Source: Thermomicrobiales bacterium (lineage in GTDB: Bacteria; Chloroflexota; Chloroflexia; Thermomicrobiales; UBA6265). From it: a stretch of DNA of 64,000 nucleotides. Shown in pieces: positions 8,515 through 17,104 of this stretch. A program made the position numbers and the translations under genes. Position 1 is the stretch's first letter; every line of letters begins with the position of its first letter. The notes beneath the pieces are model-generated. The model was not told the origin of the DNA. It worked only from the letters and a program-made list of their open reading frames with translations, and made no database searches. Location: contig JAWKPF010000016.1 in assembly GCA_041390825.1 (NCBI GenBank), positions 38,533 through 102,532 on the forward strand. The letters run 5' to 3'.

Positions 8515-9699
8515 TTAGCGCGCTGGATCGAGCCGGGCATACGCTGGAAACGGATCGGGTCCGAGCAGGGGAAGCGCATACGCCGCGAACGCATTCGTAG
8601 GCGCCAGCTTCCGGTCGTCAAAGTATGCCTGAGGAAGCGACCGCACGCGATTCGCTACCTCACCGAGGTCGACATACCGTGTGGTGAATGCTGGCGGGAA
8701 CGCCGCATCGCGCTCGATAGCGGCCATGACTCCGCCTTGTCCGCGCGCAATGGCCGCGACCGCCGCTCGTCCGCTCTCGTAGGCAAGGCGTTGGTCGGTT
8801 GGCGATGCGAGCGATATCGACATCCGGGTCGCCGAACCAGGCCGTTCGACCCGGGCGCGAACACCGGTCGCGGCTCGCAGCTGCCGCGCCAACCCTTCGC
8901 CTGCGGAGGAGAAGTAGGGATGGCCAAATGGATCGATGTACTCCGGTTCGTTCCCGCCCAGGTGATTGCCGCTGGAATCGCGCAATGTTTCCGGCACGAT
9001 CGCGACCGCGAATCCAAGCGATGCAACCCGGTCCATCAAGGCGGTCACCATTGCCTCTGCTGAAGCTGGCGGCGCTTCGGGAAGAAAGACGAGTGGCTGC
9101 AGGTCGGTATCGTGCTCGGCAAACCCGAGCGACCCGCTCAATGGCAACCATCCCGCATCGCGGCCGGGAACCTCGATCAGCTTGACGGGGTAGAGGTTGG
9201 GAGCCGAAAGGGAGTCCCAGGTTGCATCCCGCACCAGATTGGCAAGGAACTTCGCGGCGGAGGGGAAGCCTGGGCAGAAATCGGTCCCGATCAGGTCGTT
9301 GTCGACTGTCTTTGGCGCGAGCACGGCAGGAAGCGCTCCCTGCGCGCGCTCACTGAGTTTGCGTGCCGAATCGGCCGAGTCGTTCCCGCCGATCAGCACG
9401 ATCCCGCGCACGTAATGGGCGCGTGCAATCGCTATTGCCCGATCCAGCTGCTCCTCGTTCATTTTGAGTCGGCTCGTGCCCAGGGCTGAGCCCGGCGTGG
9501 CTCGCAGCCGGGCGAGCTCTGGCGTCCCAAGGTTGGTCAGGTCGACGAACGCCTCGTCCAGGAACCCAGCCATGCCGTTGCGCATGCCGAGCACGCGAGC
9601 GAAGTGACCGAGTCCGGCTTCGACCGCTCCGGCGAGCGACGCATTGATGACCGCGGTGGCGCCGCCGGATTGCCCGATCAGCAGCGTGCCTTGTCTCAT
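8515..9699 (-). CDS. 6-phosphofructokinase family, probably pyrophosphate-dependent
   Basis: A 394-residue protein that phosphorylates fructose 6-phosphate in glycolysis. The N-terminal GGATAVINA loop, the GGNDS segment near residue 100 and PKTVDND near 125 define the PFK family. In ATP enzymes the second motif reads GGDGS and the third PGTIDND. Here an Asp follows GGN and a Lys precedes TVDND, the residues that mark pyrophosphate as phosphoryl donor and would allow a reversible reaction. I chose the ATG at 9699; longer in-frame starts overlap the upstream gene. No clear Shine-Dalgarno site is seen, suggesting coupling to the winged-helix gene that ends 13 bases upstream. Confidence 0.85.
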   Translation of the reverse strand: MRQGTLLIGQSGGATAVINASLAGAVEAGLGHFARVLGMRNGMAGFLDEAFVDLTNLGTPELARLRATPGSALGTSRLKMNEEQLDRAIAIARAHYVRGIVLIGGNDSADSARKLSERAQGALPAVLAPKTVDNDLIGTDFCPGFPSAAKFLANLVRDATWDSLSAPNLYPVKLIEVPGRDAGWLPLSGSLGFAEHDTDLQPLVFLPEAPPASAEAMVTALMDRVASLGFAVAIVPETLRDSSGNHLGGNEPEYIDPFGHPYFSSAGEGLARQLRAATGVRARVERPGSATRMSISLASPTDQRLAYESGRAAVAAIARGQGGVMAAIERDAAFPPAFTTRYVDLGEVANRVRSLPQAYFDDRKLAPTNAFAAYALPLLGPDPFPAYARLDPAR

Positions 9700-9712
9700 G
9701 CGATCGATCCAA

Positions 9713-10306
9713 TCAATCGATGGGGGTTCCAACGAGGTGCGTGCGCGGCGATTCCAGCAGCCAGACGGCATAGGCTGCCCGCTGTTCCACGCGTTCTTCC
9801 CAGTCCTCGGGAAGGTAGAAAACCGCCTCGATTTGTGACGCATCCAGCCCAAGGAGCGCCGCCACTCGCTCTTGCGCGGCGTCGATCTGTTCCAGAGGGA
9901 TCTCTCCGATCAGCACGAGCGGGATCGAGCCTTCCGCGCCCGACACCGCGGACTGCGTCAGCGGCAAAGTCGCAGCGATGAACGCGGATTCCAGCCCCGG
10001 AATCTCGTCCAGTGTGCTGCGGAGCACCTCGGCTGGTTCCAGCGCGCTCACGACCAGGGCAGTCAATTCCCGGATCGAGGGACCCTCGGGGTTGACCCGA
10101 TAGCGCCGTGAAGCGCCCTCACGTTGCGAGACCAGAATGCCCAACCGCTCCAGCTTGTAGCACTCATGTTGCAACGAACTGATCGGGAGCTCCAGGATGC
10201 GTGAGAACTCGGTGAGGGAATAGGCGAGATGGGGTCGCGGAATCGTCTGGCCCAGCACCGCAGCGCGGACCTTCGACGCGAAAAGCTCTGAAAGGAATTC
10301 GTTCAA
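9713..10306 (-). CDS. Winged-helix protein with C-terminal domain of unknown role
   Basis: A 197-residue protein. Residues about 20-75 form an ArsR/MarR-like winged helix-turn-helix (SLTEFSRILELPISSLQHE, then a wing with REGASRRYRVN). Residues about 90-190 resemble the fold that follows such helices in winged-helix/nucleotidyltransferase proteins, but the GSxARG and DxD motifs of active nucleotidyltransferases are not visible, so a catalytically dead version or an unrelated sensor domain is possible. The start is TTG at 10306 with GGTGGCGAG upstream. It is first in a run with PFK and the dynamin GTPase. It may regulate that run, which is inference from position only. Confidence 0.65.
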   Translation of the reverse strand: MNEFLSELFASKVRAAVLGQTIPRPHLAYSLTEFSRILELPISSLQHECYKLERLGILVSQREGASRRYRVNPEGPSIRELTALVVSALEPAEVLRSTLDEIPGLESAFIAATLPLTQSAVSGAEGSIPLVLIGEIPLEQIDAAQERVAALLGLDASQIEAVFYLPEDWEERVEQRAAYAVWLLESPRTHLVGTPID

Positions 10307-10475
10307 GGCGACTCGCCACCCGCGAATCTGACGACGATCTGTCCTTACGATCGAATCGTAACACGAAATAGTCGTGTACGTATGCGGGTGAACGCGATCA
10401 TGGGAACCGGAATAGCGGAGATTGCCACGAACCGGGGCGTGTCCGGTTCAGCGCCTGTCGGTTGATGCCGTGGCC

Positions 10476-10955
10476 TTATCTCCCAACCCCGCCGCCGTCC
10501 TTCACCCGGAATGTCGTCGCTCCGCAGTTCGGGCACTTCAGGGGGCGCAGCAGTCCCGGCTCCTGCGTGCCGCATCGCTCGCAGACCCAGATCGTGCGGG
10601 CATAGCGGCGCATCAGCTCGCGACGGGTCACGATGCCGATGAGTTGACCATCGTGCACGACGGGCAACTGGCGCACACCGTGGAGACCCATCAGTTCGAT
10701 CAACTCGCCCACCGGCGCCATCTCTTGCACCGTGATCACACCGCGGCTCATGATGCTTCCGGCGGTGAGGCCGCGTTTGCTGATGATGTCGTATTCGGTC
10801 ACCATGCCGACCAGCTTCTGCTCGTCGTCCAGCACCGGCATGCCACCCAAATCGTGCGATTCCAGCACGGCGATGACGTCCGCCACGGGCGCCTCGGCGG
10901 TCACGACCGGCACGTCGGTCAGCATCACATCACGCGCGTTCAGCGCAGTTTCCAT
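10476..10955 (-). CDS. Two-CBS-domain protein with C-terminal zinc ribbon
   Basis: A 159-residue protein with two CBS motifs (about residues 8-60 and 66-120, including GGMPVLDDEQKLVGMVTEYD and RQLPVVHDGQLIGIVTRREL) that normally bind adenine nucleotides. The tail carries CERCG and CPNCG, a four-Cys zinc ribbon, about 12 residues apart. This is a common architecture in Chloroflexota and archaea, with sensing of AMP/ATP or S-adenosylmethionine as the family expectation. I took the ATG at 10955 with GAGAGG about nine bases upstream. The longer frame to 11150 runs through the TCCTGAGCG repeat and a duplicate of the padR start, so it is not likely coding. The 5' region faces the PadR gene. Confidence 0.82.
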   Translation of the reverse strand: METALNARDVMLTDVPVVTAEAPVADVIAVLESHDLGGMPVLDDEQKLVGMVTEYDIISKRGLTAGSIMSRGVITVQEMAPVGELIELMGLHGVRQLPVVHDGQLIGIVTRRELMRRYARTIWVCERCGTQEPGLLRPLKCPNCGATTFRVKDGGGVGR

Positions 10956-11042
10956 AGGAGTTCGCCTCTCAGACGCAGACTGCGTTCTTTCGGCGAAAAG
11001 TGTACCGTTACGCGGGAAACGGACATCGTTCGGGAGCCTCGA

Positions 11043-11232
11043 AATGCCGCGACCAACGCAACCCGCGGAACACGCCATTCGCCCTGTCATCCTGAGCGAA
11101 GCCGAAGGATCTCCTCGCCGCAGCGAGTGTGCTTGGCAAGCCCGGCTCAAGCGCGGGTGGGCGCGCCGAATCAGCTAGCAGAAGGAGCGTTCCGAATGCC
11201 GCGACCAACGCAACCCGCGGAACACGCCATTC
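11043..11232. repeat. ~37-bp direct duplication of the padR start flanking a TCCTGAGCG element
   Basis: The bases from the ATG of padR (11196-11232) also occur at 11044-11080 with no mismatch I could see. Both copies contain atgccgcgaccaacg and end in the same ccatt. Between them lies a stretch with ctgtcatcctgagcgaag, a motif that recurs at 48119-48135 and 57259-57302. The first copy carries no reading frame continuing into PadR. It looks like a target duplication or a slipped copy made when the element entered. Confidence 0.8.
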
Positions 11233-11723
11233 TCGGTCTGCTCTATTTCGAGCAGGAAGGCGGTCACGGCTACGATCTGGCGCGTCATTTCGGCGACGAT
11301 CAGCCGCTTGGCGACATCCTCAAGCTCGAACCGGGCATGCTCTATCACCACTTGAAGAAGCTGGCCCGCACCGGTTGGGTCACGGTCGATATCGAGCCCC
11401 AGGGAACCCGGCCCCCGCGTCAGATCTATACGCTGACCGACGAAGGCAAGGCCGAACTGCTGAATTGGCTGCGCGAACCGGTGGGACATACCCGCGAGAT
11501 CCGGCTCGAGTTCCTGGTCAAGCTCTATTTCGCCCGCCAACTCGATCCGGCGCTTGCCTCGGACCTCATTCGCGGACAGCTCGACAGGAGCCGCGAGGTG
11601 GAAGCCAATCTCCAGGCTCGCCTGGCGGAATCGACTGCTGGTGCAGATGACTTTGGCCGTCAGGTGCTCGATCTCCGTCTCTTGCAGACGCGCGCGGCGA
11701 TTTCCTGGCTCGAATCGCTTTAG
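11196..11723 (+). CDS. PadR-family transcriptional regulator
   Basis: A 175-residue regulator. The N-terminal 90 residues are a PadR winged helix (AILGLLYFEQEGGHGYDLA, then MLYHHLKKLARTGWV and a wing with PPRQIYTLTDEGK). The rest is a Vir-like helical dimerisation domain. The ATG at 11196 has AAGGAGCG about eight bases upstream. PadR proteins repress nearby transport or stress genes, but no obvious target sits next to it; the CBS gene is divergent. Its first 37 bases are duplicated upstream, and the real start is the copy that continues into the domain. Confidence 0.85.
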   Translation: MPRPTQPAEHAILGLLYFEQEGGHGYDLARHFGDDQPLGDILKLEPGMLYHHLKKLARTGWVTVDIEPQGTRPPRQIYTLTDEGKAELLNWLREPVGHTREIRLEFLVKLYFARQLDPALASDLIRGQLDRSREVEANLQARLAESTAGADDFGRQVLDLRLLQTRAAISWLESL

Positions 11724-11930
11724 CCCCATCGTTTGGGCACAAGGCTCGCCTGACGATAACGTGACCATCCCCACTTGCCCCGTTCACAGTTGGGCACGTT
11801 TCGCGCGTTCACCTGCGCGGGTCGATGGGGACCGTCCCAACTTTCCATATGGGACAATACCGACTAGCTACCGAATCGCTCCTTCGACCCCAGGACTGCC
11901 AGACGAAGGAATCGCGCCGAGAGGAATTCC

Positions 11931-12878
11931 ATGGACGCAAAGATGCTCGACTACGCATTTTTCGAGGGCAAGATCGTTCCGTTCTCCGAAGCGAACGTGA
12001 GCATCGGCACCCACGCGCTGCAATATGGCACCGGAGCATTTGCCGGTGTGCGCGGCTATCTGGACCAGGACGGCGCCACGATCAACATCTTTCGCTTGCC
12101 GGAGCACGCCGCTCGTCTCGCCAATTCCGCCAAGCTGTTGCGCATGGAGCTTCCCTACGATGCCGATGACATGGCGCGCATCATCATCGAGCTAACCGAG
12201 AAGAATGCCCCGTCCGGCGATATCTACATCCGTCCATTTCTCTACAAACCGGCCGTCCAGCTCACCCCGCGCTTGCGGGGCATCGGCGACGAGTTCGCGG
12301 TCTATCAGATGCCGATGGGCGATTACCTGTCGCTCGACCGGGGGCAGAAGGCGGTCATTTCCTCGTGGGTTCGCATTCCGGATGCCGCTATCCCGAGCCG
12401 CGGCAAGCTCTCTGGCGCCTATGTGAATTCCGCGTTCGCCAAGGATGAGGCGGTCGAGAACGGCGCCGATGAGGCGATCATGATGAACACAGCCGGAAAG
12501 ATCGCCGAGGGAAGCGGTTGCAACCTCTTCATCGTGCGGCACGACCGGTTGATCACCCCGCCGTTCTCGAGCGACATCCTGGAAGGCGTCACCCGCCGCT
12601 CGATCCTGAAGATGGCCAGGAGTGCCGGGATCGATATCGAGGTGCGCGAGATCGACCGCACCGAGCTCTACATCGCGGATGAAGCCTTCTTCTGCGGCAC
12701 TGGGGTGCAGATCGCCTGGATCGAGTCGGTGGACGGCCGCACGATCGGTAGCGGCAAGGTGGGACCGATCACGGACCAACTGCGCACGATCTTTTTCGAT
12801 ACAGTCCGCGGCAAGAACCAGCAGTATGCGCACTGGCTCACACAAGTGAAGATTCCGCAGGTCGCAATGGCGGGCTAA
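11931..12878 (+). CDS. ilvE: Branched-chain amino acid aminotransferase
   Basis: Transfers the amino group between glutamate and valine, leucine or isoleucine using PLP; last step of their synthesis. The 315-residue protein is class IV. It has a YGTGAFAGVRGY start region, the PLP Lys at 159 (PSRGKLSGAYVN), and GSGCNLF and GVTRRSI segments typical of IlvE. The ATG at 11931 has GAGAGG close upstream. A hairpin terminator follows at 12918-12943. D-amino acid transaminase and 4-amino-4-deoxychorismate lyase share the fold, but length and motifs favour IlvE. The second IlvD-like gene of the pathway lies far away at 38.4 kb. Confidence 0.9.
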   Translation: MDAKMLDYAFFEGKIVPFSEANVSIGTHALQYGTGAFAGVRGYLDQDGATINIFRLPEHAARLANSAKLLRMELPYDADDMARIIIELTEKNAPSGDIYIRPFLYKPAVQLTPRLRGIGDEFAVYQMPMGDYLSLDRGQKAVISSWVRIPDAAIPSRGKLSGAYVNSAFAKDEAVENGADEAIMMNTAGKIAEGSGCNLFIVRHDRLITPPFSSDILEGVTRRSILKMARSAGIDIEVREIDRTELYIADEAFFCGTGVQIAWIESVDGRTIGSGKVGPITDQLRTIFFDTVRGKNQQYAHWLTQVKIPQVAMAG

Positions 12879-12917
12879 CCCGGAGCACGCGGCACGCGGC
12901 CGGCAGCATGCAGCATT

Positions 12918-12943
12918 ACGGGGCGGTAACGATGCCGCCCCGT
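12918..12943. terminator. Hairpin terminator between ilvE and the TlpA gene
   Basis: ACGGGGCGG at 12918-12926 pairs exactly with CCGCCCCGT at 12935-12943, loop of eight bases. A short T-rich end (ttcgcattt) follows on the plus strand. It separates convergent genes, so it may act in both directions. A partial GGCACGC heptamer repeat lies just before it at about 12885-12905. Confidence 0.75.
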
Positions 12944-12974
12944 TTCGCATTTACGAACGCTCGCGTCGCAGGGC

Positions 12975-13628
12975 TCAGGACCCGGAACTCAGGGCGTCCT
13001 CGACATATTGCCGCGCCGTATCCTCGGTTAGTGGACCAAAGACGATCGCTGACACCGTGCCATCCGGGCGGATGAAGACCGTCGCTGGATAGGTGTCGAC
13101 TCCAAAGGACTGTGTGACCGGACCGATGGTGTCGCTTGCCCCGGCGGTGTCGCGGCCAATCGGATAGGTGATGCCCAGCCGTTCGACCATCGCCAGCGCG
13201 TTTTCATTGTTGTCGCGCTTGACGCCCACACCAACGATCGTGGCGGGTGTGCCCTCTGTCGAAAATTCGGCGCTCAGTTGTTCCAGTGCTGGCATTTCCT
13301 CCTCGCAAGGAGCGCACCATGAGGCCCAGAAATTGAGCACGACGGCCCGTCCGGCGAGGTCTGTATTGGAAACGGTCGAGCCGTCGATCAGTTCGAGCGT
13401 CCATGCCGGCGCAGGTTGATCGATGAGCACCCCGGCGCGGGGGAGATCCGCGTCCGGTTGCCACTCCTTCCAACCGATGTACGCAATGACCAGGACGATA
13501 CCGAGCGCGAGCAACGCCGGCGTGTATTTGGCATAGCTGCCGTACCCGACGCGTCCGTGCTCGAACGGATCGTCTTCGGGCAGCTCGTCTGGTGAAACTG
13601 GATCGTCTTTCTGCGCGTCGTCGGTCAA
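12975..13628 (-). CDS. Membrane-anchored TlpA/ResA-type thioredoxin
   Basis: A 217-residue protein with an acidic N-terminal tail, one membrane helix at about residues 35-52 (PALLALGIVLVIAYIGW) and an outside thioredoxin-fold domain. The active site is WCAPC near residue 107, with FWAS before it, as in ResA/TlpA/CcmG proteins that reduce disulfides of exported proteins or apocytochrome c. A cis-Pro lies in the TYPATVF segment. The start codon is TTG at 13628 and overlaps the upstream stop as TTGA, implying coupling. The upstream gene encodes another small anchored protein, so the pair may form one redox unit. Which substrate it reduces cannot be told. Confidence 0.85.
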   Translation of the reverse strand: MTDDAQKDDPVSPDELPEDDPFEHGRVGYGSYAKYTPALLALGIVLVIAYIGWKEWQPDADLPRAGVLIDQPAPAWTLELIDGSTVSNTDLAGRAVVLNFWASWCAPCEEEMPALEQLSAEFSTEGTPATIVGVGVKRDNNENALAMVERLGITYPIGRDTAGASDTIGPVTQSFGVDTYPATVFIRPDGTVSAIVFGPLTEDTARQYVEDALSSGS

Positions 13629-14119
13629 GGCAAACTCTGCACCGCCGCGTCGACCTGGGCCTGGACCGCTTCGGGAGCGCCATCTGACACGGTGAGGATG
13701 TTGCTTCCCTGAGATATCACCAATACGCCGGTCGCGGCATCGGCCCCGGAAGGTGTGGTGAGCTGGATCGCGTCCAGATCGATCTTCGCCGTCTCTTTCT
13801 CACGTGCCTCAGGACTCTCGAAGATGAACACGTAGACCGGAGCGCCTTCGACGAGTAGCTGTTGACCGACTGGTGTGAGTCCTTCGACACGAACCGTCTG
13901 CCGGCCATATTCCACCGTGGCGCCCTGCGCCACAATGGCGTCGTGCACGTTCTTCAGTTCAGCATGTCCGGGGACGCTTTGCGGTGTGGGAACCGGTCCG
14001 ACATCGTCATTCCGTTCCTGGTACCAGGAATAGGCCACGAACGCGAAGAGCACGGCGGCCACGATGAAAAGCAGGTTCGAAATCCACCTGCGGACCGGGA
14101 TATTGCGTTGCTGACTCAC
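13625..14119 (-). CDS. Single-pass membrane protein coupled to TlpA gene
   Basis: A 164-residue protein: basic N-terminus, one membrane helix at about residues 11-29 (ISNLLFIVAAVLFAFVAYSW), then an outside domain of about 130 residues with no Cys. I do not recognise the family. The outside region alternates beta-like and helical stretches and ends in DAAVQSLP. The gene overlaps the thioredoxin gene by four bases, so both products are likely made together. A role in presenting or stabilising the thioredoxin is possible but only inferred. The ATG at 14119 faces the marR upstream region. Confidence 0.65.
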   Translation of the reverse strand: MSQQRNIPVRRWISNLLFIVAAVLFAFVAYSWYQERNDDVGPVPTPQSVPGHAELKNVHDAIVAQGATVEYGRQTVRVEGLTPVGQQLLVEGAPVYVFIFESPEAREKETAKIDLDAIQLTTPSGADAATGVLVISQGSNILTVSDGAPEAVQAQVDAAVQSLP

Positions 14120-14296
14120 AGGTTGCTCCCAAACGGCGAACTGTTGCTTGCTAGTCTACGATGCCGGCCGATCGGTGAGGGATAGCGCGTGAAAGAACGT
14201 GAGGTAAAAAATTTCCTTTCCTCCAGTACAATCAGTGGTCGAGGACGCTTCCGGCGCGAAGGGCGGCGCGGAACCGGGGGCGTAGATTGCGTAGTT

Positions 14297-14306
14297 ATTG
14301 ATCAAT
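14297..14306. promoter_or_regulatory. Palindrome upstream of marR, possible operator
   Basis: ATTGATCAAT is a perfect 10-bp palindrome 56 bases before the MarR start. MarR proteins usually bind AT-rich palindromes overlapping their own promoter, so this is a candidate autoregulatory site. Another AT-rich stretch with TACAAT lies at 14227-14232. Confidence 0.4.
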
Positions 14307-14361
14307 GTGCACCAGCCCCGTTACCCGTTGTGATGGGCGCTGCTTAAGGAGAGTCTCATCG

Positions 14362-14832
14362 ATGTCGAAATCAGCCCACACAGTTGCCGACAGCGTCACG
14401 TTGTCGCTGCTCGATATAGTTCCCCGACTGAATCGATGGGCGGAGGCCAGCGTCTCCCGAGCCGCCGGTGAGAACCGGCTCAGTTTGCGTCAGCTTTCCG
14501 CGCTCACCATGATCGAGAGTGAAAAGACCACGCTTGGCGATGTCGCGCGCCGTCTGATGGTCACACCGGCGGTCGTCACCGGATTGATCGACCGGTTGGA
14601 GAAGCGCGGCTATGTGCGGCGCATCAACAGCACCGACGATCGTCGCCGCGTGCTGCTGGCGCTCACCGACGAGGGACGCGCCGCGGCAGAGTCGGTGTCC
14701 CGCCAGTTGCAGGGGGAAATGGCGGCTGCGCTCGTCTCCTTCTCTGGTGCCGATCTCGAGCAACTCGACCGTAGCTTGACCAAGCTGCGCCCGGTGGCCA
14801 CCGAACTGGAACTCACGACACCTGCGAGCTAA
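14362..14832 (+). CDS. MarR-family transcriptional regulator
   Basis: A 156-residue winged-helix regulator. The DNA-binding part spans about residues 35-105: TTLGDVARRLMVTPAVVT forms helix-turn-helix and the wing carries DDRRRVLLALTDEGR, a MarR signature. The ATG at 14362 is preceded by AAGGAGAG at eight bases. The stop overlaps the stop of the convergent helicase-associated gene by four bases. The effector and targets are unknown; the divergent anchored-thioredoxin pair 240 bases away is a possible target. Confidence 0.88.
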   Translation: MSKSAHTVADSVTLSLLDIVPRLNRWAEASVSRAAGENRLSLRQLSALTMIESEKTTLGDVARRLMVTPAVVTGLIDRLEKRGYVRRINSTDDRRRVLLALTDEGRAAAESVSRQLQGEMAAALVSFSGADLEQLDRSLTKLRPVATELELTTPAS

Positions 14833-16981
14833 CGATCGGGATCCTCGTTTGATACGACGCGGTCGTCACCCGCGAACGCATCAGGAGCGGCGCGGAGCTG
14901 AGGGCTCTTGCCCGCTTCCTGAAGCGTGGTGGTGATCTGTCGCTCGAGCGCTGCGGCGGACATTCCTTCCGCACCATGCACGAGCAACCCGGGTCCCATC
15001 GAACTCACAGTCAGCCCGGCATCGGCCAACGCCGTGCGCACGGCCTGGGTATCGTCCTCTTGCTCCGGTTGGACGATGGCCGCCGGCGTGAGCCAAACAC
15101 GTCCGAGCGACTCTGCCCACTGTTCGAGTTCCGCGCGGGAGCGGTCGGCCAGTGGTTCTCCGCTTTGCTTCTCCAGAAAGGTTTCCACGTCCTGCACGCG
15201 GAATCCGGCGGTGAGCGCCCGCTTCAACGACCGATTCGTGATGCGGTATTCGGCTTGCGGTTGCAACCGGACCTGATCGGCGAATGCAGTCAGCGACCAT
15301 ATGCGCACCGGTGACGGGTCGACGAGCGTCACGGTCAGGTCGGGATGGACCGTCAACGGCGGTTCGATCGGATCCGGCGCTGGGGGAAGGGAGCCAACCC
15401 CGGCTGTGGCGCGCCCGGTTTCGGTCACGCGGATCACCTCGCCGACCGATGGGATATGTCCAATTTCCACCAACCTGAACCAGGAAAACCCGCTGCGCAG
15501 TGTCCGCTCGACCACCTGTTCCAGCGACGAGAGCCGCTCCACCGAGCGGTCCAGGCGTGCATCCACCGGCCGCGCGGTCGCGATCTGCACGGTGTCGCCC
15601 AGGGCGTCGCTGCTGCGGTTGCTGAGCCAGTGCGTGACGGCGTCGAGGCGATACCAGGCGTTTGGATCGAATTCCGGAAGCAGAACCAGCAACCGGCGGC
15701 GGAACTGCGGCCAGTGCGCTCCGGAGACCACGACCTCTTCCTGATCGAACGCTTCGATCCACAGAGTCGCGCTGAGCCACCAGGTGAGCAGTTGCGCGGT
15801 TTGTTCGGCAAACGAACGGGATCGCCAAACGCGCATGGCGGGGTTGCCGCGCGATTCGGCGTCCGGCGGGTCGAGCAAGTTGCCCTGATCGGCCAATGCC
15901 GCGAGAAACTCGAGGTAGCCCGGCAACGGCTCTTCCGCTCCAGCGTTCCACAGCAACTCGTTGAATCGGCGCCGGGCACGCATCGTTGCGGACGAAAGCG
16001 GCGCAACAGCCGGCGTTCCTGCGCCCAGCCATCGCAGCAGTGTGAGCAAGTCCCATGCCAGCGCATATCGGTCGACCTGCGCATCGGAATCGGGCGTTCC
16101 GTTCACCGGTGATGGCGCCTGCTCGCGATCCTGCGGCAGCGCTGCGGTAGCCGTGTTCCAGATCGGTTGGAAGAGCGCCCGCCGTCCGTCAGGCACGTAG
16201 GTATGCCAAACGAGGAGCGATTCCTCGAGTTCCGTCAACGCGGTTCGTAAGCGCTCCGCTGCCCTGGGTTGACCGAAATCGAGATCCAGGGCGTCGGCGA
16301 TCTCCGTCAGCGTCGTTGTTTGCCCGGCTGGCAGTTCGGTCACGACACCCAGCACACGCTTGGCATCCCAGCCGAGTTTCCGTTCGACAGCCGATCGCCG
16401 GTCTGGCCAGGCGGAGAGCTCCAGGAGCCCGTCGGTGAGTTCACGCCGGGTGCGCAACCCCGGCATCGATTCCAATCCCCAGAGCTCCGCTGCGCGTTGA
16501 ATGTCCGCGTCATCCAGGAGGGCAAGGAGTGCCGCAAACGGAGTCTGACTCACGTCGCCGGCATCGAGCTCGTCCTGAATGCGCGCGAACAGTTGCCCAA
16601 GCTCACGCGGCAGAAGAGCCGTGGGAGTTCGCCCACGGAAAGCGTCTGGCCGCGCGCGTTCGATGCCAGCGCCCCGGCCTGATAGAGGCGGGTGGCCGTG
16701 GCTCTGACGACGGAAGGTTCCGCCTGCAATTGTTCGGCAAGCTGGTCGATCGTGAATCCGTCGTCGGCGTCGGCTGCGACGTAGAACGCAATCATCTCGC
16801 GCTCGTCCAACGGGCGGCGCATCCAGAAGTCGCGCGTGGCGCGCAGATCGGTCATGGCGCGCATGAGTTGAGCGATCAGGGCGGCACGGTCGCGCGCTGT
16901 GCTCGGCACCTGCCAGGCAATGCCGATTCGCTGGAGCTCCTCATCCGTCCGGGCGTTCAGCCGGCCCATCAAGTTGCGCAC
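14829..16981 (-). pseudogene. Helicase-associated (XPB/Ssl2-like C-terminal) domain protein, one frameshift
   Basis: Two minus-strand frames make one protein of about 717 residues. The first (16981 to about 16625) starts at GTG with AGGAG upstream and encodes an N-terminal helical domain. The second (to 14829) has no proper start of its own. Reading the second frame upstream gives LPRELGQLFARIQDELDAGDV directly before its first apparent start, which joins the first frame if one base is missing from the C-run (plus-strand GGG at 16623-16625). The C-terminal half carries the 'helicase conserved C-terminal' type domain (LTVHPDLTVTLVDPS, NRSLKRALTAGF), known in XPB/Ssl2-like proteins of Actinobacteria and Chloroflexota. 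No ATPase motifs are present, as usual for this group. The break may be real or a sequencing slip. Confidence 0.78.
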
Positions 16982-17027
16982 CGGGATGCTCCTGGCCGCG
17001 GGAGCAAGGACGCCTCCCCAGGAACCC

Positions 17028-17056
17028 TTGACCCGCGTCTCGTCACCACGTAGGGT
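17028..17056 (+). promoter_or_regulatory. Sigma-70-like promoter
   Basis: TTGACC at 17028-17033, a 17-base spacer and TAGGGT at 17051-17056 match the -35/-10 pattern. It lies in the divergent gap before the DUF6062-like gene, with transcription expected near 17063. Confidence 0.55.
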
Positions 17057-17104
17057 TCGGCATCGCCGCGCCCAGTGTCAAGTGGGTGTCGTCTTGTCGC
17101 GCTG

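Noticed and set aside
6784..9063. Long open frame opposite the dynamin and PFK genes
   Set aside because: Crosses two clear genes on the other strand and has no recognisable domain.
10956..11150. N-terminal extension of the CBS protein
   Set aside because: It is read through the TCCTGAGCG element and the padR duplicate; no domain or start site.
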